Assembly: GCA_038501785.1 (NCBI GenBank)
Contig: JBAMJR010000154.1
Location: forward strand, 2,473,001 to 2,537,000
Direction of reading: 5' to 3'
Length of the DNA stretch: 64,000 bases
Source: Myoxocephalus aenaeus
Lineage: Eukaryota; Chordata; Actinopteri; Perciformes; Cottidae
Positions 12,663 through 24,300 of the stretch are shown here, one piece after another; positions within the stretch are counted from its first letter, which is position 1; each line of letters opens with the position of its first letter. The position numbers and the translations under genes were made by a program. Below the pieces are notes generated by a model. That model did no database searches, had not been told where the DNA came from, and saw only the letters and a list, made by a program, of their open reading frames with translations.

Positions 12663-13059
12663 ATTAATTGAATGCATGCATGTATGGTTGAAGCTCTTGC
12701 AAATTTGCGCTTGTTGTTTCAATAATTTTTCATTTGACAGAATTTACTCAGCAACATATTTTTCCCTCACTAAAAATGTAAGACAATGATTGCTTTGCTC
12801 TTGCTCAACCATTCACACATAAAGACACTGCAAGCAAATCAAATGCACAGAAATTTCCATACATTTTATTGTTACTATATTTTATTATACATATATTATA
12901 TTTGTATTTACAGAATAAATCATGTCATCACAGATATTTTACAAATATTCCCAGAGAGCGAGCCAAATTTACACAGACCAACTCAACCTCCAATGAATCA
13001 TGAGTCCGATCTACTAGATTGGGCCCCAAATATGTTGGAGGCGAGTTTTGATTCGGCCC

Positions 13060-13170
13060 TTCTCTAAAGTGGTGGCGACAGCGGTGAGGAAAAACTCTCT
13101 GTCACAGGAAGAAACCTCGGGCCCTGGCTCTCTGGGAGAAACCCCTCCTCCTAGGGGCTTGGTGGGGACC
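13060..13170. repeat. Fragment of a dispersed fish repeat
   Basis: The motif GGTGAGGAAAAACTC followed by CAGGAAGAAACCTCGG is a repeat module I recognise from many teleost intergenic and UTR sequences. No boundaries or TSD could be defined. Classification into a TE family would need a repeat-library search. Confidence 0.4.
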
Positions 13171-13613
13171 TCGTAGTGGGTGGGGTTGGTACCCTGATGC
13201 TTTGGGCGATGTCACAAGCTGATCGTCTTCCCTGAATGCCTTTCGCCATCACGGCCTGCAGAAAGACAAGCAGGAGAGAAAGAACACACTTACCCGTGGT
13301 GGAACAAAGTCCCCCCGTCGTCTACCGACTCCTCTACATCTGAGAACACACACAAAAGTAACCGGTTAAACTCAAACAACTTCAGTCAGTCAGCTTGACA
13401 CCAGGGCGGAACGACGTCCTCTTACCCGTCTTTGGTAAAAAAGGATGTAGGCTGAACGCTGACGCAGCACACAGACGGTTTCCCCCGATGTACGCGAGAC
13501 GCGTGAATCGTCGAAGGTCAGCCCGGGTCCACATCTGGATCCGGCCCGTTACTGATGTAGTGTCCTATGTAGGTTAACGTTTGATTATGTCTCAAGAAAA
13601 CAACCTTCACACA

Positions 13614-14135
13614 TGATAGCGTGTGTCAATTATTGGATGCCTGGAAGAACTCAGTTCAACAACTTCTCTCGTTCTCTATATTTATTTACTAAATGATCAC
13701 AAGCAAAGTAGTAAGCGCTGCAATTGCAAAAGCAGTGAGTGGTACAGCCAACACGCAGGTTGGGCAAAGAACAACTGCCCCACCACGGAAGTGGGGCCTT
13801 TCATGCACAGTTTATCGTCACAGGTTCGTCTCGCCTCGTCCTAACATCTGATTCGCTCTATCCTGTCCAGAGGAGGAGAATCCCGTGTTCTCATCTTTTC
13901 TCACAAGACTGGAACGTGCAACGACCAGTCTGCTTCCAGAATGTCAATATACTGATAAACAGTTGTGGGTGTTGAAGTGCGCAGGCGTGTGACTAACTTC
14001 CCTTGAGAACTGGACATTTCATAGACACAACAGCTGCATAGCTGTGTTATACTGACCTCGCTAACCTGAACTTTAATAGACATGAAGAGTAATACAATGA
14101 AGAATATCTACAGAATATAAGGATTTATATTATCA
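13614..14135. mobile_element. Solo-LTR-like element, copy 1 (522 bp, 4-bp TSD CACA)
   Basis: The element begins TGATAGCG and ends TATTATCA, with TG...CA termini as in LTRs. It is flanked by CACA at 13610-13613 and at 14136-14139. A second copy of exactly the same length lies at 55751-56272 with a different TSD. The two differ at only about 8 positions by eye (about 98.5% identity). The minus strand has AATAAA about 85 bp from its 3' end, so the LTR probably reads on the minus strand. No internal retroelement coding region or second LTR is adjacent. A non-autonomous DNA element with TGATA ends is the alternative. Confidence 0.75.
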
Positions 14136-14316
14136 CACAACGGTGTCTTTCAAAAGCGATATACAGTAAGTACTTAGCACAGGGAGCCATACATGCTCGT
14201 TTCAGTAAGAAGCACATGGAAAGATGTAACAAAACACACAATTGCTCTCCAAGCTGCTCAGTTGTAATAAGGAGAGTAACCGTAAATAGGCCAAACAGTT
14301 GTCCTCATGATTTTAC

Positions 14317-14402
14317 CGCTGTTCGCTTCGGATCCGAGGTGGCTGATGACGCTGACCAGGCTGTACCAGCCATCGCCAGGGAACACAGTTAGCAGCAGTT
14401 AG

Positions 14403-14450
<48 letters not shown>

Positions 14451-14961
14451 CAAAATATCCCCCCACTCTTTGTATTTGACATCGGGTTGAGTTCTGGGTC
14501 ATTCAGCTTCTGCGGCCTCAGTGACGGGGTGAAGGTGAACCGCTTCAGGTGCAGTGTCAGCACTCTGTGGGCGGGAAATAAGAAGAACATAATAGCCGGT
14601 TCCAACAGATCATCGGACTCAAGCAGTTCATTGACACTCTGAATTAGACGGTTAATGGACGTCACTCACCTGGGCAGTGTCAGGAAGGCCTTCTGCTGGC
14701 TGGATGCGTCGGCACCGCATTCACATCGGTAGTCCAACGCTGTCTTCTGAACAACGACAGAGACAACGTGCGGTCAGATATGCACTGGAAAGCGAGGACA
14801 GTAGTGTGTGTGCAGTAGTGTGTGTGTGTGTTATGACGGCAGGTGTCTCTGACCTTCAGGTAATCCTGGAGCATTTCCTGGACTGAGCCTTCCGGTGTTG
14901 GGTCGAGAGAGAGGTTGGTGAATTCCTCCTCACCGGAGGATCCGGCTCCACAGCTGCTCAT
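14317..14961 (-). pseudogene. USP37-like deubiquitinase fragment, catalytic C-terminus broken
   Basis: Four minus-strand exon-like blocks are visible. They are 14961-14854 (EEEFTNLSLDPTPEGSVQEMLQDYLK, donor GTCAGA), 14746-14670 (KTALDYRCECGADASSQQKAFLTLP, AG/GT borders), one from 14564 (RVLTLHLKRFTFTPS.., acceptor CCACAG) and about 14392-14317 (GWYSLVSVISHLGSEANSG, donor GTAAAA). The CxC zinc-ribbon half, LHLKRF and the SVISHLGS..SG motif are ubiquitin-specific-protease signatures of the USP37/26 type. The third block runs without a donor into a CA microsatellite, an in-frame stop precedes the fourth, and no downstream exon supplies the catalytic 'SGHY' histidine; a solo LTR lies about 180 bp beyond. 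The upstream catalytic Cys domain was not found. It is most likely a relic or partial gene copy. Confidence 0.7.
14404..14448. repeat. (CA)n microsatellite inside the USP relic
   Basis: About 22 CA units separate the LHLKRF block from the SVISHLGS block of the USP-like fragment. Confidence 0.95.
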
Positions 14962-17800
14962 GAAAGGGACAGTTCACACAGCTATTAGTCACGCAAGACA
15001 CTCATCATGATTACTTCAAATTGAGACAATCATTTTATTTGGATTATATGTTTTCTGAAAATGTGTGTTTTAAATATATAAAATAAACTCTGAGGTCCTT
15101 GCAGGTCCTCGTGTTCTGCATCTTGAACCCCACCACCAGAGTTTAGGAGATTTCAGCAGGACATAAAGTGTTTTATAAATAGGCACATGGTGGAGCTGTC
15201 CACACCAGAACCTCATAGTTTCTCATGGCAAAGCCTTCCAATATTTTACTGGAATCTTTCAATCATTTGTTTATGACATTTTACTACGTTTCAGTCAGGC
15301 AAGACCTAAAACATAAACATGAAGGTGAAAATGAATCAATGGAAAGACGAAATAATAGTATTATAAATAATTACAAACATTTTGGAAAGTGATTTAGTCA
15401 ACATTACAAGCCTTTATTACAAGCAGAATCCTATATTGCAATCTTTAAAATTAATCATTTCTATTGATACTTTGAACATGAAGCACTACGTGGCCACATT
15501 ATCTTTTGGCAGTTTTTGTACAGGCGGGTTCAAATAATGCAGGAGCTCCACCTAGAGACACGAACATGTATTTTACAGTGGGTGTACATAATATGTATTA
15601 TATGGCTAACAAAGTTATAAACAAAACCTCAGGTGAAAAATTATTATTTTCAGAAAAATTACACTTGACATACAGATTAATATTGTCATGATGACATCGT
15701 TATAAAGAACTAAGTTGGAAAGACAAACAGATCCAACAGTATTTGACAATATGAGGATTCACTATTATAAGATGAAAGTGTCAGATATTGTGACAAATTA
15801 TGCTTAGTTATTCACTCAAATTAAAAATAAAATTGGTGGCGATTGGAACTTGACATTTAAAGTTTATTTCAAATTGGTAAGAAAATTACTTTCAAAATGG
15901 ATACAATCTGTATTTGATCAAAAGCAGACATGTTGACTTATTGTAGAAGAAAAAACACAGAGTTTTACAGTTTTTTTCAATAGCTTTGGCATTTTTTTTT
16001 TTCTGAACTGTGTCAGTGCAATTGTCACAACAGCTTCATCGCAGCTATATTGCATCTCTGCAAATGGTACTAACTCCCCCAAAATAGTTCATCCATGTCT
16101 CAAAGGTGTCAGTAAATTGACCATTGGCAAAAATAACATTGTAAAAATGTTTAGATTTCCACCATCACTGATGCTTACTATATATTGCAAGAGGTTTTAC
16201 TAGCTGAATGCTATTGTGTATTGCATAGGGAAACGTGCATGTAATATACTACAAACTGAAAATGTATTTTTGATCTTTCATGTAAAGTCATAGACTTTAT
16301 GACATATGCCAAAAAAAAATGCAACAATGAAAAAAAACACCTCCTGACACTATACATAACACCAAACAATGAAAGAATGTTGTGAAGTTGTGAGTAGTAT
16401 CAGTTTTACTGAGAATCAACTCATCAGTTTTGATCATTACGCCATGTGCAAGTGGTTATTGTGCAAAATGTGAACAAATACTCTTTTGCACACCTAAACC
16501 CTTGCATTTTGTTTCAATGAATGAATGAATGTGAACAACAAACAAACTGCTCAGGAATTTTGGAAGAAGATTATTCAAATTCAAAGATTGAGCCAAAGTG
16601 AATGAAAGAAAACTGTAAAATGTATAAACTTTGGTGTCAACAGAAAATAAGAACTAACGATAAAAGCCTTTATCTAGCCTCGTAATTCCCCAAAATTATT
16701 CTTATTAGTAACACTGAAGTGGTTTTGAGGACTTTGTGTCTGTCTATCTGTCTATCTGTCTGTGGACAGATTTTGTCAACGTGACCGTGTCACAAACGTG
16801 CAGTCATGAAACTTTACAGGTGTGTAGTTGAGATCAATATGAACGCTGAGTTCGAAGAGTGGTGTGATCTGAACTATGGCACCAGAAGCAGGGGGAGGGG
16901 AGTGGCCACTTTACACCCTGGGCCGATTTGGTTTTGGTGTGGTCACATCTCAAAATGTTAGTTCTTAATGTGAACTGAACCTACATTTACATAAACAGTT
17001 TGCACCCATTATATCTGTTTCAAAACCTACATTATTAGAGAACGAGGCTGGCTAGAATATTGACTTTCACATTCATTCATTCATTTTTTCCACAAAGTGA
17101 TGTTGAGAGAGGAGAACATGTGCATTCGAGAACTTAGAGCAAGCTTTGCTTAAGTCAAAGACACATTTAAGCAGACAAAGTAAGAAAGTATCCACAACAT
17201 AATTATCATAGATATATCAATATTTGTATGCCAGTAAGTGTCAATAATTTACAGTACATTGTTTGTCCAGAGTATTGAACTCTCAAATATTGATAACATC
17301 AGCCCCAACATATTGGTGTGTGCTTTACATGTAATGACATGTCAAACGCATGATGTGAAAAAGTCTCATATGGAACTGATTAACTAAGCCTAATGTCATT
17401 GTATATATATTTAAATTCAGTGTATATACAATACAACGTCCAAAAATAGCCCATTAATTACATATTTAACAAAAAAAACTGGTCATTAATAAGACGTTTT
17501 TTTCTTTTTTTGTAGTGACAAAAAAATAAACGTCAAAATAAAACAAGTTAAGGTAAGGAGGTTGTGTTTTGAGGTTGCAGTGTAGTGTGCTGTTCACTAT
17601 CACGCAAGTATCTGACGGAGAGGTGAGAGGCTTGTAAACATTGCACATCCTGGATTATACCAACGCCTGAGGGGAAGTTCACGGTGACATCGAAAGCTCA
17701 ATTTTAAAGCTGCACGAAGAAAAACTGGTTTATCTTAGCTCCAGGCGAGAAGATAATTTAGATTTTGACAGAATTAACTTTCTGACGACGTTTTAAAGAC
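14962..17800. other. No supported gene
   Basis: A/T-rich sequence with no splice-consistent coding blocks or protein similarity that I can recognise. A dispersed-repeat segment at about 16735-16945 is listed separately. Confidence 0.5.
16735..16945. repeat. Dispersed fish repeat segment
   Basis: It starts with a CTGT/CTAT stretch and continues through GTCATGAAACTTTACAGGTG and a GCTGAGTTCGAAGA-type motif. I recall this layout from repeated sequences in several teleost genomes. No TIR or TSD was identified. Confidence 0.4.
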
Positions 17801-18106
17801 AAACATCACATGTATTTGGGATACCTCCCCCCGCCACACCCCTTCTCTCCGTCAGGAAGTGAACCTTCCGTCCGCGTTCGGCTCTGAATCAGCTGAGTTG
17901 GACGATCCCTCCCCGCTGTGGTTGTCGCCCCATGGTACTCTGTGGATGTTTAGTGACACACTCATCCCGAACAAAAACAACGGGGTTAACCACCTCTTTT
18001 CTCTGAGCGTGAAGGATGCACCATGATGGCCGGGCTGTCGCTTCTTTGAGTCGAGCTGCTCTGAAGCGAGGGCGCCTCGGCGCATCTTGGTCTTGTTTCG
18101 CAATTG
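17800..18106 (+). promoter_or_regulatory. dop1b: Probable dop1b promoter and non-coding first exon
   Basis: A local CpG-rich stretch ends in CAATTG|GTGAGTC, a near-consensus donor with last exon base 18106. The first coding exon has a clear acceptor at 21251 upstream of its ATG, so an upstream untranslated exon is required. The G/C-rich block here is the best candidate. The transcription start is not determined. Confidence 0.55.
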
Positions 18107-19804
18107 GTGAGTCACTGATGCACCTGATAGCTAATGTTAGCTAATTCTGTTTACGGCGGTGCCCTAACGGTATATGTTGTCTTGTTATAACAGGATACCT
18201 TTATTATTTATTCGGACACTCTAAAAAGGAAAATATGATGTTTAAATATGTATTTAACGTGACGTTGTTTATATATATATGTATATCTTATAGGTTTCCC
18301 CTAGTTTCAATTTGAGTATTGACGAAAATGTGCATAAGCTAGCTGCACACAAACATAACCTAACTGTACATATATGTACATTTAGCTTCACGTTTCCCAG
18401 TCTTGGAAGCGGTGATGTTAAGAAGCAGTTACATAATACACTCAACTCTACTGATGCTACAGTTCCCTCACAGGCCAGAAGCTGCAGCAGCCAACTGTTA
18501 TTTGGCCGCAGTCTATGTGGTCTTCTCTTCATCTGCCATCTCGCAGCGAACAGCGTCACATTAAAGTCTGTGGTGGCGCAGGTGTGAGTCAGGTGACGTA
18601 GTCTACTGCGGGGCTTGTTGGCGCGTGGGTCCACCCTCAACGCACACACTGCTGCCCAACAGCACAGCTTGTAGAAATGCATGATTTGATTGCACTTGCT
18701 GTTTTGCTGAGACACACAATGAGGAAGTGAGAAGGTGCTTTTAGTTCTGCTTGGCCACACGTCATAACCTACAGCTGTCACCTGTGATTAGGCTGGATTG
18801 TGAGGATCCTCATTTGCTTGAAGGCTGCAAACAAATAAAATGTCTCTTTGCAGGAAGAGTTATGGTCCATCTATGGAGAAACATCTGAACAGGGTCTGTG
18901 TAGATTAGCACAACCATTTGTTCTTTAGCCACTCCTAATTGTATATCATGGCTGTCAATGTGGAAGAAATTGTTGGAAAACTAAATCCACTGGTGTCAGG
19001 CCGGGCCAGGATTTGACTGATGTCATGAGCACTGCATTAGGGTTTTAGGGATAGAATGTTTTTGATGTCATTAGTCTGTTTTTGTTAGAGATACCTAACC
19101 ACTTGGCATGTATTAACGATTTGGTTATAAACTCATATTTAAGTGACTACAAGACTATTTATTGTATGTAAAATGTGTAACAACAGGTGGTAATCGGTGC
19201 ATGTATACACTATACTGAAAAGAGCATGGTAAAAACAATTTACAAATCTAATTTTCACCAAAATGAAAAGTTTCAAATATAACAGTTTGCTTAATCTGCC
19301 ATATCACCTGAAAGCCAAGGTCGTAGGAGAATGCCTCCCAATTAAGGAGAGCCTTATCTGTATTATAGACCAGGTTGAGTTCATCTTATTACAAATGTAT
19401 CATCATCATTTTTAAGAATAATTTAGGAAAAAGTATCACAAATCATATCACAAATGCAATATCGGTCAAACAATTTGCGGTAAGACTTTTTTTCTAAATT
19501 GTTCAGCCCTAATTGGGACTAAAAGGATATTGGAGTCCCCAAATTCCCCAAAAGGTTAATGAAGGATAAAGTGATACATATTTACATACATTTTCATGTG
19601 ATGTTTATTATATTATTATTATAGGGTTTTATAGTGTAATTTAATATTTTTCTGATCTCAACTGTATTTGTGTTGTAACTATTACTACTAGATCAGTTTC
19701 AGCTCAGCTCAGTGATGCGTTTTTGACAATCAGTCACCAGAACTATATCCTTTTCAAACTCTATTGGTTTGGCTAAAGTACGAGAGTGTTATTAGTACAT
19801 GAAA

Positions 19805-19849
19805 GTATTTTGAGAATCACTGACACCTCGTCAGTGATTCTCAAAATAC
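19805..19849. repeat. Perfect 20-bp inverted repeat with 5-base loop
   Basis: The arm GTATTTTGAGAATCACTGAC (19805-19824) and its exact reverse complement (19830-19849) are separated by ACCTC. If transcribed in the dop1b pre-mRNA it would form a 20-bp stem. It may be a small MITE remnant or an intronic hairpin; nothing nearby decides this. Confidence 0.9.
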
Positions 19850-20403
19850 CTACCTGCTGACTGTTTAAACCTGATGAGAACTGAAACTATCTTGAGTCTC
19901 TTCATCGCTTGGACATTTCATTTTCACTCTACTTTTTCTCTACAAGAAATGTGTCACTTTTTATTTTCATTGTTGACCAACCGTAACGTATTCATTGTGT
20001 TACATGTATTTATTACCTATATTTTACTTGGTAAAATGTAAAAGACGCCTACTTCCATGTAAACAAAAACCTAAGAGATGTCTTCACATTGTACATTATT
20101 TTTATTGAGCAACAAATAACGCACTGTATTCATTTTTGGGGGAGGGGTATTTTAAACTTAAACCAACAAATGTTGAGTATTTGTATTTCATAAATGACTT
20201 AGAAGATTAATCAGTAATTTCATTTTCATTGATTAATATTAGTTTTCTGTCAAGAGGATGATAGTTTTACCACTAATACAGAGTTGCCCTGCACGTGTTG
20301 TTGGTAAAGCTCCTCTCAGCTCAGGCACGGAGTCCAGATGTCTGTGCTCCTCTAATCCTGCCTCTACTCCCCGACCCATCTCTCTTTATAGCTTAATTCA
20401 AAT

Positions 20404-20404
<1 letters not shown>

Positions 20405-20471
<67 letters not shown>
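20405..20471. repeat. (CA)33 microsatellite
   Basis: Perfect CA tract in the dop1b 5' intron. Confidence 0.97.
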
Positions 20472-20472
<1 letters not shown>

Positions 20473-21183
20473 ACCGCCTTTGACATGTGCTTGAAAGTGA
20501 GAAAGCTACTCCTTCTATGCATTTATTATTGTTGGACACTTTGTTGTTTTTTTTGCCTATGTTGCCTAAATTAACATTATTTTCCAATTCCCACCTGAAT
20601 TTTTTTTTTAAGCTACACTAATTAATATTGATTAAAAAAAAAGATCATATAATAATACATTTAAAGAGAAAATGGCTGCTCATTGCTACGAGCCCACAGA
20701 GCTTCTGAGGTCCCGAACTTTCTGGAAGTTTGCTTTGGTTTTATTGCCTCCAGCTTTACTGTTTACTGGTTCGGTCTCACCGCTCTAATCAACCAACCTG
20801 GCCATCAACCAAACAGCAGACAACGTTACCATATGCTAGTGGCCACAGTGGAGCATTCAGCTGCTAAAGTGCCAGACTGGAGTTGGTGGAGATCAATATA
20901 GACTGTGCCCAGTCCATAACTTGTTTTTCTCTGGAAGTGCATGCATGACCACACAGTTTGTTAGCAGGACTCCTCCCTCCTCAGCCTGAGAGACAGGTCA
21001 GTCAGATAAACACCGACCAGTCATGAATGAGGACATTTGTCTCCATAGCCTACGAGCCTTTATTCATCAGAACAGAGCTAATTGGCTAATTCTATTTGCC
21101 AGAAACAAGCCTCAGAGGGACATCCAAGAGGCGGCAGACTTATAATATTGCAGAGAGCTGATTGTTCTTGTGATAAGTATACT

Positions 21184-21185
<2 letters not shown>

Positions 21186-21218
<33 letters not shown>
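21186..21218. repeat. (CT)n tract upstream of the dop1b exon 2 acceptor
   Basis: About 16 CT units end 33 bases before the AG at 21250-21251. The tract may extend the polypyrimidine region of that acceptor. Confidence 0.95.
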
Positions 21219-21219
<1 letters not shown>

Positions 21220-21267
21220 AAACCATCTTGTTTGTGTCCCCTCTCATCCAGAAATAGTGTGCTGAAC

Positions 21268-21302
21268 ATGCTGGGATCAGACTGATGCATCATGGATACT
21301 GA
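21268..21302 (+). promoter_or_regulatory. dop1b: Two mini upstream ORFs at the dop1b start
   Basis: ATG CTG GGA TCA GAC TGA (21268-21285) ends 6 bases before the main ATG. ATG CAT CAT GGA TAC TGA (21285-21302) starts at its last base and overlaps the main start in another frame. Both lie in the same exon as the main ATG (acceptor AG at 21250-21251), so they are in the mature 5' UTR if the model is right. They could lower or tune initiation at 21292. Confidence 0.6.
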
Positions 21303-24300
21303 GGAGTTGGAACTGCAGAGTGACTACCGCTATCGGAACTATGCAGCGGTCATCGAGAAGGCGCTGCGAAACTTTGAGTCTTCGAGTGAGTGGGCAGATC
21401 TGATCTCCTCCTTGGGCAAGCTCAATAAGGTACGTTATGTTGCACCGAGGGGACTAGGATGCCTTAGAAATACTGTAACTGCTAATATCTCCATCTGGAT
21501 CTCTCATTTCAAGCTACAAATGCTCCTAGTATAAAACTAAGTTTGTCAAAATGTATCTGAATTCAGTTTACGCATTAGCAGGGGGGGGTTTTGTCGTTAT
21601 TTTGCGGGTGTCAACTTCACAGCTGCTTCTGTGAGTTTCAGTTCTCTGTACTTATGAGGAAGTTCTTGTTTCTTCTTTAAACTCACTATCTCTGTTATAC
21701 ATCTCTAATGCTGGAATGTTCTAGCTATTTGTTTTGTGTTTTGTGTTCACTTTGGAGTTTCTGTGTGTGTGTGTGTGTGTGTGTGTTGATGTAAAATAAT
21801 TGGTTCTTAAAGTACAAAGACAATGTGAAGGAAAAAAGTTATGTTATACATTACATTTTAATACAACTATATGTACATCTCTTCCAGTGTGTCTCTGTTG
21901 GTACATTTATTTAATTTAAGGGTTATGCCAAATTTTAGCTTAATATGTAAACTTTTTGTTCGGTGGCCAACAGTTTTGTTTGTCTCTTTCTTGCAGGCCC
22001 TGCAGAGTAACCTTCGCTACTCCCTCCTGCCCAAGAGGCTGATCATAGGGAAGCGTCTCGCCCAGTGCCTGCACCCGGCTCTGCCGAGCGGAGTACATCT
22101 CAAGGCTTTGGAGACCTATGAGGTCATTTTTAAAATCATTGGAACAAAATGGCTTGCCAAGGATCTCTTTATTTACAGGTGAAGAAACTGCCATGAATCT
22201 ATTATTGCTTTAAAGGCAGAGTTCGCCTGATTATGTGTGCAGCCTTTTATTTTACAACTTCTGTGTGTGTTTTGGTTTTCAGCTCAGGATTGTTCCCACT
22301 GTTGGGCCATGCAGCCATGGCAGTGAAGCCTATGCTGCTGACACTGTACGAGCGTTACTATCTCCCACTGCAAAGAGCTCTGCTGCCCAGTCTTCAGGCC
22401 TTCATAACAGGGCTGCTGCCAGGTCTGGAAGAGGGATTGGAGGTTTACGACAGGTACATAACACATACTTATCTCAAACTGTTCCTTTATTCTCATTTAT
22501 ACATTTAAAGTATACGTCTGACAATAATCATATTTTTCTTATTGTCAACAAATCCCATTAAAAGACCGAAACCTATAATTAAGTGATCCTTCTTACAAAC
22601 ATATATTCTCTGTAGCCAACAGAGAATATTATTCATCGGGCTCCATTGTTGTCTGAAAATAATTTAAAACACATCAAATACCCATGTTCCTTCATGATGA
22701 TGAACATGGGCACTGTAGTTTATTTTGATTCAATCCCACATAGACAATCCTGCTGTCGTAGATAATTAATTACAGAATGTTTATTCATCTGCAGCTGAAA
22801 ATAGTCCCCAAAAATATTGTTTTTCTCCTTTTTAATTAGAGAAGCCTCAGCTTGTGGGCTGAGAGCCACAAACAAGGTTGGGAAGTGGGAAAGTATTACT
22901 TTTGTTAAGATTTGTTGACAGCCTTTTTCATAACAATATGGCAAACGAGCAGTCCTTAATCCTTCTAACGGGAGCTGCTTGGTGTGCCTTCTATACTGAA
23001 ACAGCAGAAGAATTTGATCAGAATTGATTGGTATGACATCACCAACCAAAGTCAGCCTGCCACTTATTAGTGGCATTATTGTATGGCTGGAACACATGTC
23101 AATGGGTTGTCTCTACGTTGTCATCTCTCTCTCTCTCTCTCTCCAGGACGGATGCCTTGCTGCTCAAGTTGTCGCTGCTGGTGGGTCAGCAGGTGTTCTA
23201 CGGTGCGCTGTGGGGCAGTATGGTGGTTACCCCCATGGTGCGACTGCCCGCCTCGGTCTTCATAGTCACACATTTTGACTGCAAAGCTTCTCTGCGCAAG
23301 CAAACACACATGCTGGGCTACGACCACCGACTGGTGGTGAGTGTCTGTGTGTCTGCGACGTTTTTGTAATTTGGACATATTTCAGTCTTGTTTCAATTTA
23401 GTTCTAAAATCTGTTCCATCACCATCTTTTGTGATCTGTATAAATGTATGAGCGTCTCGGCCTCTGTGTGTCTCCAGATGAAGTCGGTGTGTCTTTCTCT
23501 GCAAGACTCAAATGTCCTGGTGCAGAGGAACATGCTTGAAATCCTGCTCTACTTTTTCCCCATTGCTGCGTGCTTGGTAGGTACACACATAAACACACTT
23601 ACTTCCTGCTTTTCTGGACAACATCTTTGGTTCCATGTGATCAAAGTAAAATGCAAAAATTATTAGATTCTGATTATTGAGGGGAAAAACAACTCACAAA
23701 AAAACATTTTGTGAGTTGTCTCCAAAACTCCCTCTTTAGTTTACCTTCTTTTCCATTAAACATACGGACTGTCCTGTCGTCACGCTCCTGTTCTTTTTAT
23801 TGTTGTTATTTGGCCAAATGTTACTCTGTTTTGTTGGTTTAGGACCCAGCGGAGGCCAGTATTGCCATGAGTGGGAAAGACATGATAACAATGGTATCTG
23901 CAGCCGCACTTACACTCCTCCGCAGAGACATGTCCCTCAACAGACGCCTCTACGCCTGGCTCCTAGGTGCCGATCATTGGAGTACATTTCAGTAATGAAT
24001 TACACACTCAGTTTCACAGTTAATTCAGGCCTGTTTGTCTCTGTGTTTTCAGGAATCGACAAAAAAGGAGCAATGGTGGCACCACACCCCACCCTCTCAG
24101 CTACCACAGAGGAACATACATCCTTTTACTTCAGCACATACTCAAGAGATTACCTTGTGCAGGTAACTCACTCATGTGTTGGCACACACCAAAATCTAAA
24201 AATACATAAATATGTGTATATTTTTAGTATAACCTGATTCGTTAATGTTGTCATAAGCGTACTCATTTTCCTGTTGAGAGTTAGATGCGAAGATCGATGC

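Larger units (their letters stand above)
10159..13050. other. slc5a3 upstream region: possible 5' UTR exon, two microsatellites
   Basis: On the minus strand, a G/C-richer segment at about 11581-11830 ends in AACAAG|GTAGCG (donor at 11580). It could be a non-coding first exon of slc5a3, as mammals have one. The assignment is an inference from position and splice-like sequence. No other coding exon is visible. Confidence 0.35.
18107..21251 (+). other. dop1b 5' intron; no gene, one hairpin and one microsatellite
   Basis: Non-coding A/T-rich sequence between the putative untranslated exon and the first coding exon of dop1b. It contains the perfect inverted repeat at 19805-19849, a CA tract at 20405-20471 and a CT tract at 21186-21218 just before the acceptor. 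Confidence 0.6.

Noticed and set aside
13623..14083. Several 60-78-codon frames repeated near 55.8-56.2 kb
   Set aside because: They are repeated because the whole 522-bp LTR-like element is repeated. Their composition and short length do not suggest a protein.
18269..18781. 170-codon minus-strand frame
   Set aside because: It lies in the dop1b 5' intron with no splice-consistent partner exons and an unremarkable, Cys-rich composition. It is probably chance.
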